Below are positions 33,794 through 45,188 of a stretch of 64,000 nt of DNA, one piece after another. The stretch's first letter is position 1. Each line of letters starts with the position of its first letter. The position numbers and the translations under genes are program-made. The stretch is from Cristatella mucedo (Eukaryota > Bryozoa > Phylactolaemata > Cristatellidae), in the NCBI GenBank assembly GCA_009760855.2, contig WPIO01000012.1:3667501-3731500 (forward strand). Reading direction: 5' to 3'. The notes beneath the pieces are model-generated. The model worked only from the letters and a program-made list of their open reading frames with translations, searched no databases and was not told the DNA's origin.

Positions 33794-35140
33794 CACCTAA
33801 GCGGCAGCCATTCAGGATGCGGCTGTCTGCAAAAATGCTTTCCATTTTATTTTTATTTTTGTCTAATAAAGCTTCCAGACGGCGTGCATTCGGCGCAGAA
33901 CTTCAGGATAGTTCTCGTAAACAATTTTCAGGAAAACCTTTGCTAAAGCTAGTTACTAAAATTAATGTTACAAGTTCATTATAAGGTCACATCCCTAATC
34001 GGCGTATAGTAAATAAGGAAACTGTTAATGTACGATCTCTGACATCCAACCGCTTGGTTTCTTAATTTCTTCAAATTTAGAAAACGTGTGTCTTCATTCG
34101 GCTTTTCAAGCCAACAGGTCAGTAAAAATACAATATATTAGACTATGTCCTAATACTACAGCGAAGCAGAGGTGCGCAGTGAAAATCGGAAAGCGGCATT
34201 TTGAATGGAAAACGTGCGGCACGGCTACGAAGTCGAATGAAGTCAATACTACTCGTTAGACACTGTGACAAAAGAGTCTTACCCAAAGTTATAACTGACG
34301 GCTTTTCAGCATTAGGCATTTTCGGAGACTCGCGCCGATGTTCAGCAGAGAGCAGGGTCTGCGGGTATGAGAACCCGTTGCATTCATTTCAACTGAAGGG
34401 TCGAGAAAAATAAATATAATACAATATTTAATAAATACGATATAATAAATATGATATATAAATATATACAATAAAAGAAAAATAAATGCTATAATAACGT
34501 GTACCACGCTTTGGGAAAGCTGTATCTACATCGGCGACGCTACTGATGCGGTGTGTCCCTTTTCTGTAAGCTTAATCATCACAGTGAAAATTTAAAAGCA
34601 TTTGATAGAAAGGTTATCGAGTAATTCTTTATTAAAGTTTCTGTTTAAGGCTCAAGCAGCTCATTGAATAAGATTGGCTCATTTTGACGCGCATCATTTG
34701 AACGATGTAGCAAAGCATTGACCGAGTACAAAGTCTTAAAATATGACGTCTCAAAAAGATAAAGAAGTAAACTTAACTTTGACCTTGATGCCATGTTTAC
34801 ATAGTTGACAAAAAGGTCAAACCTCAATACCAACATCGAAAATGTTCACTACGGCTCTGCACCGTTCGACACGTGCAACCCACAAGCCGTCTGGAGAAGG
34901 ATTTGGCTCTGCTACTTCTATTTACTTAGTATTGCCAACATCGCGTATCTAGCGCCGATTGAAATCGGTCACTTCGTTGCTACCCCAAGGCTGCATTCAG
35001 GCCTTCCGGGTCATCCTGTTACAATCTCGGGCCGTCTGACCTAGTGATTCTTTTTGTACAGCCCTTACGCATATTTTTCAATGAGAGAGCACTGGCATCA
35101 CCTTCCAGGATTGCTGGCCACGCCTCGTTTAGGCATGGTT
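33792..35140. other. Non-coding stretch
   Basis: AT-rich with no recognised repeat. GC rises from about 34850, possibly the 5' flank of the candidate exon at 35142. Confidence 0.35.
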
Positions 35141-35141
35141 T

Positions 35142-35339
35142 ATGCGAATGGCCGACAAAGGGGGTCTGCCTGACGTTAGTGCATCGAGCAAACATGAATA
35201 CGGTGATAAGAGGCCGAGAACGACGCCGTGTGTGGCTCATTCGTTTGCACAACAAAAAAGTTACCACGTGGTTGCAAAGGAGTGCCTACGTGGCTTTTCC
35301 TCGAAAGTGGCCACTCCTCTTACCTCGGTCCTACGGAAG
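35142..35339 (+). CDS. Candidate first exon of a small gene
   Basis: ATGs at 35142 and 35148 (GCGAATGGCC context) open a frame (MADKGGLPDVSASSKHEYGD, then AHSFAQQKSYHVVAKECLRG) with good codon use. It ends at CGGAAG/GTACTT, phase 0. It could join the exon at 36596-36721. Overlapping open frames on the same strand weaken the case, and I recognise no domain. Confidence 0.25.
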
Positions 35340-36595
35340 GTACTTATTCCATGAACCACTGGATCGCAAATGGCGGTTTAATCTGAAGCACAAGATTTCC
35401 CCTGTTGCCAGTAAAAGTGGCATCTCATGCACGACGAGAGTTGGCAAGCAATCGCTGAGTTTAGGTTTTTCATTCAAATGCATTATTTGCCACCCGCTTT
35501 GTTCGGCCGGTCATCCACTCTTCTGGACTCCGTAGGAGTTTTCGGGACTCTGTAAGTAGCAGATCTCTTTCGTCTAACGCCACCAGAAATGAGGAGATTT
35601 ACCAGCTCTGCAGGATATCCAGGGAGTGCTTAGAGCGAAGAAGAGCAGCTAAGCACGGATATAATTTAAGTGTCGGGATCGGCTGCTACTGAACAGGCGT
35701 CTTCGCTTGATGGAACTGTGGAAATAAGTTTTTCTTGCCACCTGCCAGGAGAAGCCGAGCACAAAATTCCTTTCGCCAAGCGTTTTGATATTGAACTGCT
35801 AATCAATCGTCCCTTGAGCAAATGAGGATTTAAGAGTCTTGCTGGCCATGAAGGCTATACCAGCGCAGGGCTCCTTAGGTCAGAACGAGAGCGCTTCGTC
35901 TTGTACCAACAGTCAGACAGGAGTAATCGTAGCTGCTTATACAAAAAGATGCACTGAGCCCACAGTTATTTGTATGAAAAAATGTATAGAGCCCACAGTT
36001 CAGACATCATGCAGAGCTATTTATTGGAACTCCGTCAAGAGATCAAAACTTCAGTCGCAGTAGTGAGAATATCGGTGGTTACTCTAGCACGATCCTCACC
36101 TAGCTTTTGTCTGTATTATGCTCTCTGGCTCGGGAGAGAATGAATGATGACAGGCCATGCAGGGAGTCATTCACTTAAATTTTTTTTAATCAGGACGGTT
36201 GCTGAGAACAAATGTACCTAGAAGAAATATTCAGAGTGCTAATCGCCTTCTCTCGCGGACCATAGGCCTATGCAGCCTAATTGAAATGTATTGCAGAAAA
36301 ATAATTATTGAATGCATTTTGTACGAAGATTAACTTTTGCTACTTTACACCTAGGCAAAATTAATGCAAGTCGATCCAATTGGTCGGAGCAACAGGTATT
36401 GGGGTCTAACAACATCATCTGAGTGGAAAGAAAATTTAACCCCCATGGGATAGTGTACTTAGTGTGCTATAATAGGCTCTGAAATCATTGTTTTTTTTAA
36501 ATCATTGCAGATATACAGACTCCCTAAATAAAGATGGCTCGTCCACGGGTATTTCTTTTGATAGGGTGTTTTCCTTCCGTATAACGAGGAAGCAG

Positions 36596-36721
36596 AAGCT
36601 TTTAGGCAACGGCCCCTCACTATCTTATGAACATCGACAGCCAGTTTCACAAATTACGTTTCCTTCCCGCACTAGAGAGCGGCCTCGGGTAACTCCGAAG
36701 ATAGTGTGGACCTTTACCTGA
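36596..36721 (+). CDS. Candidate terminal exon of the same small gene
   Basis: The acceptor TTTTCCTTCCGTATAACGAGGAAGCAG is rich in pyrimidines some 15 bases back. The phase-0 frame of 41 codons (KLLGNGPSLSYEHRQPVSQI, then RTRERPRVTPKIVWTFT) ends at TGA 36719-36721. Basic and proline-rich. No polyadenylation signal is close by. Only phase agreement links it to 35142-35339. Confidence 0.22.
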   Translation, partial: KLLGNGPSLSYEHRQPVSQITFPSRTRERPRVTPKIVWTFT

Positions 36722-36917
36722 CTTCTCCGCAATACCTTCAGGTATTCCACTAATATGTTCGCTGTGATATCTTCCTCGGCCCACGACACTTTTTAAGATT
36801 GTTTAACTCGTGTATCCGGGGCCCGCTTAGTTCGTTTGTATAGCTACCTTTTCCTTTCATTCATCGTAAGCAGACAGCAGAGCGATTGTTCTATAAACTG
36901 ACTAATTAACCTCTACT

Positions 36918-37085
36918 AGGTGAGCCGTGACGGCACACTAGGTAAGCCGATTGCTTGTTACGACCTCGGTCCTGAGGTCGTGGGTTCGAATCCTCAGTGG
37001 GCGATTGCCACTGCAAGCGGTGGTGATAGCCGTAAAGGCTCTTCGGCCGTTATACAGAAGAGGATAGTAAATCAGCTTGTATTTT
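36918..37085 (+). mobile_element. SINE family S1
   Basis: Perfect B box GGTTCGAATCC at about 36982, GTGGGCGATT, hairpin GCCACTGCAAGCGGTGGTGATAG and AAAGGCTCTTCGG. Confidence 0.8.
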
Positions 37086-38633
37086 TTAGGCAGCAGCAAC
37101 CTTTCTAGCAGTAAGCTTAGCATTCGCTGACCTCATTCGCGACACAAAACACATTTTTGCATGATCGTTGCTAAGGTGGGCAACGAAAAACGCTGCCCAA
37201 TTTTGTGCTCTGATTTTTGCAGTACGTCAATGCCGGGCTACCCAAGTTGCGGTAGCTAAGTAACTAAAGCTAAGAATATGCTATGGCGTAGGAGATGGAT
37301 ATGAAGGCCATAAGCCCAAGCACTTTGAGGACTTCGTCGAAGAATGGCACAGAGCAGGACCGCCTAGTCGCTGGCCGGTTTTCAGAAATGGCATCTGCTC
37401 GATCACTCGCTATTTGTTATGGAAGCGGAAAACTTTGAGTAGATCAAATAGTTATTGGAATAGAAATAGCAAATTTGCGTAGGGCCACAAAGAGAATTAA
37501 ATTTTCTTTAAGGCACTTTGTATGGGATAGAAAGGAAGCGTGCTAATCGGTTAGTTGTTATATGGAGATTTTCATCACGCGTAGGCACAACATGCGAAAT
37601 TCACGTGGACCCAGCAAATGTTGTGAGGAACGAGTGGTTTCTTAGCTTCATTTTAAATAAAATAAAGCCGGGGGATTTCTTGTTTTCAGTCGGTGGTAAA
37701 TTTGAGGCTTTTGAAGTGTAAAAGCTCAATCAAAGGCGCAATCTCTTGGTTAGAGCTACCGCTAAGCGACTGGGCAGGTCGAAATAAGAGCACGAAAAAC
37801 CTAAGAATGATGACGTAACCTTGAAGTCGCTACATGTTTGGGAGCCAGTGGACGTCAGTGAGATGTGCGGCAACATGAAATTTGTGACTTTCGCGAATGG
37901 AAAGCCGGGCACCTTGCTCCTAGCCTACGGGTGAGGTGCTCGAACTTCACGACTGCCGTCGCGGCACGAGTTCTACAGGAGGAATTCTGTATGGCCCACT
38001 GAGATCGGCAGTGATATCCACTAAGGCCTGCTCCTGCTACTTTAAATGAGGCTGCACGAACGGGGCTGTAGAATCAGCTGAGCTTACCTATGAACACTTA
38101 GCTACCTAGCTGTTCACAAAATCTAAACTTTTTATAGCACCTGCAGAAAGATCCGCAAGTAGTAAGTTGCGAAAGAAGTCTGGATGGGATGTCAAAAAAG
38201 CATGGACCAGTCTGGCAGTGATATCGTTAGCTAAAGCTAGCCCGAAGTTTTACTAAGCTACGGAGTCCAAAAATGGGCAAGAGTTGCATGTGAGGCTGTA
38301 GTGATTTTCTATTAAATATGGTCTCTTCGGAATAAGACATCCGGATTGCGTGCAGATGCAACTTGGGATATGCTGGCCGAGCCTATTTTGATGGAAAGAC
38401 CTGCCAGTTTTGGAATGACACTAGGATTGCATTTTTCTGGTGAGCTGGCTTTGTTTTTTTTAATGTGAAAACGTTTGCTAATATTAAAGTGCGAACTTCA
38501 CCTATACATCCCGCAAGAAACATAGACAGAGTTTGACGTGCTGTGATAGAAGGCGAAAGTAATCGCAGCACAAGCACAACTGTAGATAATCAGCGAAAAT
38601 ACGAAAGTCCGAATTTATTTTGGAATAGTCAAT

Positions 38634-38636
<3 letters not shown>

Positions 38637-38720
<84 letters not shown>

Positions 38721-38770
38721 GGGAGAGAGAGAGAGAGAGGGAGAGAGAGAGGGAGAGAGAGAAAGAGAGT
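38637..38770. repeat. (GA)n microsatellite
   Basis: About 130 bases of GA, with GGGAGAGA interruptions toward the right, inside the decayed LINE. Confidence 0.95.
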
Positions 38771-39818
38771 ATACATTGAGAAAAATTGGGTCTATAACAG
38801 ATCCATGAGGTGTCCAGACTTTACAGTCTTTTTGTATTGGCAGTTGACAACTGTTCTTTCAATTAAACTCCCATTGAGTTGAGACTCAAATCTTTGCAGT
38901 GCAATTCCAGTGAAGCCCAGGCGAGGTGATCATATGTCAAGAATGACTTGATGATCAATGGCGTAAAAAGCTGCCGATAAATCAATCAGTTCTCGCAGAA
39001 AGACTACCCAAGTTTGCACACTTAGAAAGGTCATTATGCACTCACTGCAGGGCTGAATTTGCGAAAAACTAACTCTAAAACCTGATCATAACTAACTAGT
39101 TAAGTTTGAAGTTTTGATATAAGAGGGTAGCTGGTTTGCCACTAAAAGTGCCGGAGCATGTGATAAGAACGGCCGGCAACAACTTGCTGCAGTTCTTCTG
39201 GTCTGATGTAGACTTCTTAAGCGTTGATCCCACAGCCACCTCCAGGAAGAATGCAGGAATACAACTTGATGCGGCAGTCGAATTTATTATGCAAGTTTTG
39301 CAGGGCAGCATACAATCTGAGCCTTTTAGAAAGAGAGCAATAAGGATGCGGTCAAGGGGGAAAACAGTCTACTTCCGTTGAAAACTCAAAATGAGGTGAG
39401 CAGTGCGGGTGAGCTCTCTGATTTTTCGGCCTTACAAAAACAGAGATTTTTCTATAATACTGCAAGAAACGCATGGTTATATACTTCTCTGGAAGCGGTT
39501 GAGGAGGTAGTGACCATTTCTGGATTATTTATCCATGATTATTCAATGTTGCTCTTGAAGCTAGACATTGCCTTAGCTAGGATTGATAAGTACGACTTAC
39601 GTAAGTTCTGTTGATGGGCAGTCATTCGTTATCTTATGCATGCTTCGTAGCTAGTTTAATGTCCGAAGTAAATCTTGGGCCATGTAGGTGAGGTCATAAA
39701 TTATGCTTATTCAGAGGAGCAAACTCATTGATAAAAACAGCTACTGTAAGTGTTATAGCATTATTTCAGTGGGAGCCCAGGATGGATGGAGGATTGTACA
39801 AAATGGTAAGAAGTATTT

Positions 39819-39975
39819 GTGTGGAAATCTATTTCCGTCAGCAACTCCGCAAAGTGACTAAGACTAAGAGGGTAATGCTCAGGAAAGTTTTCTATTGCTA
39901 ACTGAAAGCCTAACCTGCTTTTGAGATGCATTCGGTAGCCAACAGTCTTCATCTCACACTGTGGAAGGTTTTACG
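39819..39975 (-). mobile_element. LINE family B 3' end, nested
   Basis: It shares GCATTCGGTAGCCAACAG(T/A)CTTC with the family B copies at 25330 and 31400. Lies inside the family A copy. Confidence 0.6.
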
Positions 39976-40110
39976 ATTCACAGAGAAATTTCAATAATGA
40001 ATGGAGCAGATAATGCATGCTGGATGAGATCTGCAAGCAGTCAGATGCCCAGAACGTGTTAAATGTTGAAGTTGCTTTGCTTACAGTCGCGAAAGAAGAT
40101 TCGATCAAGT

Positions 40111-40865
40111 GCGGGACCTTTCCTTCGAGTGGATAAATTCGGATGAGCCGTAAGCAAAAATTAACCAGGCAATTATAACGATTTAGCTAATTTGGGTTGG
40201 TTTATTCAAATAAGCTTTACTATCACAATATTTCCCGCACATTTTAGCTGGAATAGATTAATGCTTGACTGGCTATTGTTGCAAGATCGGATGCAATCAG
40301 TCGGGTACAACAAGCTTATTTCATGGAGAGCTTCCCTATGATCAAGCTTGAAGCATCAAGCATTTATTCAATCTCCTGCATGCACGAGCAGGAGATTGAA
40401 GCGACTACAGTTGCGAGGGCCACAGCCACTGGTCAGTGAAGTAAATGGGTCTTTAGTAAAAGAACTTGCATCTCCCAGACTTTAATAGTCCCTGGTTAGT
40501 TCAGTAGAGGTTTCCGGTAAACAACATTACGTCTTCTGCAATGCACTAGTCGCTGGGTAGTGCAACTTGAAAAAATATCTGATAAGAGACATTATGTCGA
40601 ATTAACTGTTACAGTCACAGGATATTGACATGAAGAGGTTTCAAGTAAACGACCCTCACGTCTTCTACACGACTACAGTCGCTGGCGGAATAGGCGAATT
40701 AACACTATCCACCGAAATCCACTTTAATTAGGCTAACATCGACCTGAAGTTAGCGTTGCCGAGCTAAAATTCTCCACCGATATAGTACTAGACATTAGAC
40801 TTTATCTATCCGCCAAATTTCATGTCGCTTCGCGAACGCGCACTTATGCAAATGAGCTTTGATGC
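40111..40865. other. Non-coding flank of the satellite array
   Basis: No gene or repeat recognised, except weak CCACCGAAATCCAC-like words from about 40700 that foreshadow the array. Confidence 0.35.
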
Positions 40866-43862
40866 TGGACGCCTGTACCACAATCCACCACAATCCACCA
40901 CAATCCACCACAATCCACCACAATCCACTGCAATCCTCCGCAATTCACTAAAATCCATCGAAATCCATTCCAGTTCCCGTCAAATCCACCGCAAATAATC
41001 TGCGCACAGCTCCGAAATGTTTGGAACATCAAACTACGCTCCATGTACGATGTACCCAAACAATTTCGCTAGATATGGCTCACTTCGTTTTCGTGAATTC
41101 CACTAAAATAACATTGCAGTGGGCCAGGGCCAATACCGCAATCAACTGCCTTCCACTGCGAAAAGAAATAAATCCTATTCACAAAGCTCCTATTTTGATT
41201 GCATACGACAGTACATACTGCGAAAATTGCACTTAAAAAACTTCACTTGCATTGGCACGGCCGTTCTCGTGCAATCGGCTGCCATTGACTGCAGTAACCC
41301 GGGCCAATACCACAATCCACTTCAATCCACCGAATCCACCGCAAAAAACGAAATACATTCCACCGAGCTCCACTTTCTCTTGCATATTAAATTGCACCGT
41401 GCTGTGTGGAAAAATACGTAAAATAAACAAAGATTTGCATCCTCGTACTGTGGCAATTCGCGGCAATCGCCTGAAATGACCGGGAAAAGTACCAAAATCC
41501 ACTCTATTCCACTGCAAATCATCCTCAAATCACCGTCGCGAAGCTCTAATTGACATTGCATATAGGACTAGAATCAGTTCGAAGTGCACCCACAAAATTT
41601 CGCTCTATTTTGCGTGCATACGTGTTTTCATGCAATGAATTGCAAGTATACCGCAATCCACCTCAATCCGCCGAAATCTGCTGCAATCCGCCGCACAGCG
41701 ACCAGAACGGTTACACTACAAGCTCTAATTTTGATTGCACGCTGCTCTACTCTTCAGCTATTGTGTATTTGCATAACTTCACTGTAAGTGCCTCGGCCAT
41801 TCTGCAGCAATGCACTGCCATCAATTGCAACTGGCCGGGCTAGTACGTCAATCCACTACAACCCGCCGCAAAACGACCAGAATATGCACACTCACTTTAA
41901 GATCTAATAGTCATTGCACGTTAATAGTGATTGCACTTTAAACGTAGTTCGCTGTGACAGGTAAGATAAAGTGCAATCACATCTTGAAAATGCCACGTTT
42001 TACTTTGGATGCAGCGGAGTGTTAGACGTAGTGACGATCGGGGCTTCGAGCTGCCAATTTCTCGTCAGTTTGCGATGAATTGTGGTGGTCCAGGCCATTA
42101 CAGTCGATTTCCATTCCATTGCTCACAATTGTATGTGCGCGATTGTTTGAAAGGATATGATTGCACTTTAAAAATAGTTCGCTGTGACAGGTAAGATAAT
42201 ATTGATCTTGGCCCAGTCACTTTCCAGTGATTTTTCGATGGATCATAATAGATTGCCGTATTTTCCCGGGTCATTTCCGTCGATTGCCATGTATTGCCAA
42301 AGACTGGACGGTCAGAGCTGGTTGAAAGGGTTGAAATTATGTGCATGCGCGCAGTGAGATGTTAAGTGGAATGCGAGTTGGAGCTTGGTGCAGCCGATTT
42401 CTTGTCGATTTGTCACGGATTGCAGTATTGGTCCCTACCGTTGCTGTCGATTGCCGTGCATTGTTGACAATTAACATGCAAAATAGATGGGAAGTCCTAC
42501 AATTTCACTTTTAGCACAACGAATTGTGAAATGCGATGAGAATATGCACATTTGTGCAGCCGATTTTTAGTCGACTTGCCACGGATTGCAGTGGATTGCT
42601 GCTTCGAGCCGAGCCGTTGCCGTAGATTGCCATGTATTGCCCGAGATTTTACGAGCGCAATTGCTTAAAATGATGTGGCTTACTTTAACTAGTGTTCTTT
42701 GCAATATGCATTCAAAATTGGAGCATTACGAAACCAAGTTCAGGGCGTTTTGCATCAGATTGCTGTAGATTGCAGTATTAGTCTGGGCCACAGCAGTTCG
42801 TTGCTGCCGAATAAATGGTCGAGGTGATTGTAGTACAAATGTGCTATTACACGATAATCAAAAATTGGAGCAACATGCAATGACTATTAGAGCTTAAAGT
42901 GTGCATATTCTGGTCGTTTTGCGGCGGGTTGTAGTGGATTGACGTACTAGCCCGGCCAGTTGCAGTTGATGGCAGCGCATTGCTGCAGAATGGCCGAGGC
43001 AATTACAGTGAAGTTATGCAAATATACAATAGCTGAAGAGTAGAGCAGCTCGCAATCAAAATTAGAGCTTGTAGTTTACCCGTTCTGGTCGCTGTGCGGC
43101 GGATTGCAGCAGATTTCGGCGGATTGAGGTGGATTGCGGTATGCTTGCAATTCATTGCATGAAAACGCGTGTGCACGCACAATTGAGCGACATTTTGTGG
43201 GTGCACTTCGAACTGATTCTAGTCCTATATGCAATGTCAATTAGAGCTTCGCGACGGCGATTTGAGGATGATTTGCAGTGGAATAGAGTGGATTTTGGTA
43301 CTTTTCCCGGTCATTTCAGGCGATTGCCGCGAATTGCCACAGTACGAGGATGCAAATCTTTGTTTATTTTACGTATTTTTCCACACAGCACGGTGCAATT
43401 TAATATGCAAGAGAAAGTGGAGCTCGGTGGAATGTATTTCGTTTTTTTGCGGTGGATTCGGTGGATTGAAGTGGATTGTGGTATTGGCCCGGGTTACTGC
43501 AGTCAATGGCAGCCGATTGCACGAGAACGGCCGTGCCAATGCAAGTGAAGTTTTTTAAGTGCAATTTTCGCAGTATGTACTGTCGTAGTGATCAAAATAG
43601 GAGCTTTGTGAATAGGATTTCTTTCTTTTCGCGGTGGAAGGCAGTTGATTGCGGTATTGGCCCTGGCCCACTGCAATGTTATTTTAGTGGAATTCACGAA
43701 AACGAAGTGAGCCATATCTAGCGAAATTGTTTGGGTACATCGTACATGGAGCGTAGTTTGATGTTCCAAACATTTCGGAGCTGTGCGCAGATGATTTGCG
43801 GTGAATTTGACGGGAACTGGAATGGATTTTAGTGGATTGCGAAGGATTGCTATACAAATGCA
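40866..43862. repeat. Inverted array of a ~180 bp GATTGC-rich satellite
   Basis: The left arm (about 40930-41925) and right arm (about 42865-43855) are reverse complements. Positions pair with a constant sum of 84790 (41021 with 43769, 41584 with 43206), so the arms are colinear without large gaps. Each arm is itself tandem. A box AGCTC(T/C)AATTTTGATTGCA recurs near 41010, 41185, 41370, 41543, 41725 and 41908, a period of 173-185. Between boxes lie phrases such as CAATCCACCGCAATCCAC. The central spacer (41926-42864) contains further monomers in right-arm orientation. A short ACAATCCACC tandem starts the array at 40877. Not coding: open frames occur in mirrored pairs on both strands. Confidence 0.85.
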
Positions 43863-44330
43863 AATGAATTAAACATCGAAATTGAAGAATGAATAGAAAG
43901 AGGAATTGCTCTAGCTCAAACATAAATGCAGCTGGTGAAATGCGTCTATGTCATTTAAAATAAGCATCATTTGAATTTTCTAAATATTAAACTTACGTAT
44001 ACAGTATGTTCGTTAGTTGTTGGAATTATTTAAAAAGAGGTTAAAAGTTCTTTTCGTTTTCATTCTAATAAAATTTTTCCGCATCAAAAAAGAATGGCAA
44101 GATGGCCCGTTAGTAAGACTGGCTCAGCAGCTACGTCGGTTGAAACTCAAACTTGCGTTTTAAAGCAGACGCTGTAGTTTCGCCTGATTTGTCGTGGATG
44201 TAGGCCACTAGCTTTAGCTTTAGTAAACTTGTAATTTATGCAAGTAAGGATGAAACTTTCCCACGGTGAAATGTCTCACTGACAGTACAAATAGAACCAT
44301 CATGTATCTTCCGTTTCTTTAAACCCATCA
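43863..44330. other. Non-coding stretch
   Basis: AT-rich with no recognised feature. It precedes the GC-rich block. Confidence 0.4.
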
Positions 44331-44792
44331 GCACAATTGCAAGGTGTTTCAATGACGCCTCTCGGAAGGTCAATACTAGCCAGCCGCCGCTTGCATCAGC
44401 TCGCTTCTCCTCCACCCCTAGCCGCTACGGCCGTTGCCGGCGTACCTGCATGCGAGACCTCGGATAACCTCAGCCCGGCTGAGCAATGCAATGGCAATGC
44501 GTATCGTGTACCGAGTAATCTCGGAATTCGGTTGCTGGGGCCCGGATGGAACTGCGCCAGGGATCGAGCGTCCCGCCACCAGGTCCCCTGGCTGTCGAGA
44601 TCACGTGATCGAGGCCACCGCGACCCGCGGGGAATGCCCTGCCCCAGGGATCAATAAGCGGTTTGCTGCCGAGGGCCGAGGCACTCAAAACCGCAGGGGA
44701 ATACCGCTCGGCCCGATAGAGCCGCATCAGTTGCCTTTAGCTTCGCATAAAGTGAAACCCATGAAAGCCAGTCCTTACTGAGCGCCGCAGGC
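44331..44792 (+). promoter_or_regulatory. GC-rich upstream region / possible 5' UTR
   Basis: A GC/CpG-rich block (CCGCCACCAGG, CCGCGACCCGCGGGG) directly upstream of the candidate first exon at 44793. Several frames are open by composition. I treat it as promoter and 5' UTR rather than coding. No TATA box is evident. Confidence 0.35.
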
Positions 44793-45188
44793 ATGGACCT
44801 CGGGTCCCCTCTGAACAGTCCCGGCTTACTTCAGCCTGGTCGGTCTTTCGGCTGCGCCAGCGAGTTTGTCTCGTCGGCGGGAAGCGAGTGCGAAAGCTCC
44901 GCGTCTATCGGCGAATGCTGCAAGTGCATTGAACGTCATCAGCCTGGACCGCCAGCTGGTTACGCCCTGCTGGTTTTCGCGTGCTGCGCGATCACAGCCT
45001 GGAACTTCCACGCCGTGGCGCAGTATTCGATCGGGCGCGACGCTCTCGCTGAGAGGTCTTGCCACCCAGACGCCTTTGCCTTCAAGGCTGCCGCCGCTGA
45101 CAATCGGAGAGCGCACCGCCACGGAGCTGGAGGCGGAGACGGCGGTTGCTGCCTGAACGTGTCAGCGCTGCTGCATCTCGCTGGACAG
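44793..45188 (+). CDS. Candidate first exon, type II membrane protein N terminus (TNF ligand?)
   Basis: An ATG in strong context (GCCGCAGGCATGG) opens 132 codons that end exactly at GGACAG/GTGAGT, a consensus phase-0 donor. Residues 1-55 are polar with clustered cysteines (GECCKC). Residues about 56-75 form a hydrophobic segment (GYALLVFACCAITAWNFHAV), and the rest is a polar, glycine/alanine/histidine-rich stalk. A cytoplasmic head, one membrane span and a stalk is the layout of TNF-superfamily ligand first exons. The TNF-domain exons lie 8 kb downstream on the same strand. The phase-0 donor could join the alternative acceptor at 53067 or an unseen stalk exon. High GC opens frames by chance, so this remains a candidate. 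Confidence 0.4.

Larger units (their letters stand above)
37730..40110 (-). mobile_element. LINE family A, old long copy with later insertions
   Basis: A badly decayed minus-strand copy covering the C-terminal domain (37740-38420), RT (38480-39380), linker and endonuclease (39500-40110). It is interrupted by a GA microsatellite at 38637-38770 and by a family B 3' end at about 39819-39975. After that, endonuclease text resumes (GATTCACAGAGAAATTTC). The 3' tail is missing or unrecognisable. Confidence 0.6.

Noticed and set aside
35044-35535. 163-codon plus-strand frame
   Set aside because: It overlaps a better-starting frame at 35142 and has erratic composition (Trp, Arg, Pro, His clusters) with no splice boundary. 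Likely chance in a GC-richer patch.
41021-43923. Paired open frames with near-identical proteins on opposite strands
   Set aside because: They arise from the inverted satellite array. Mirrored frames and repeated IHLNPP-type phrases come from the CAATCCACC motif, not selection for protein.
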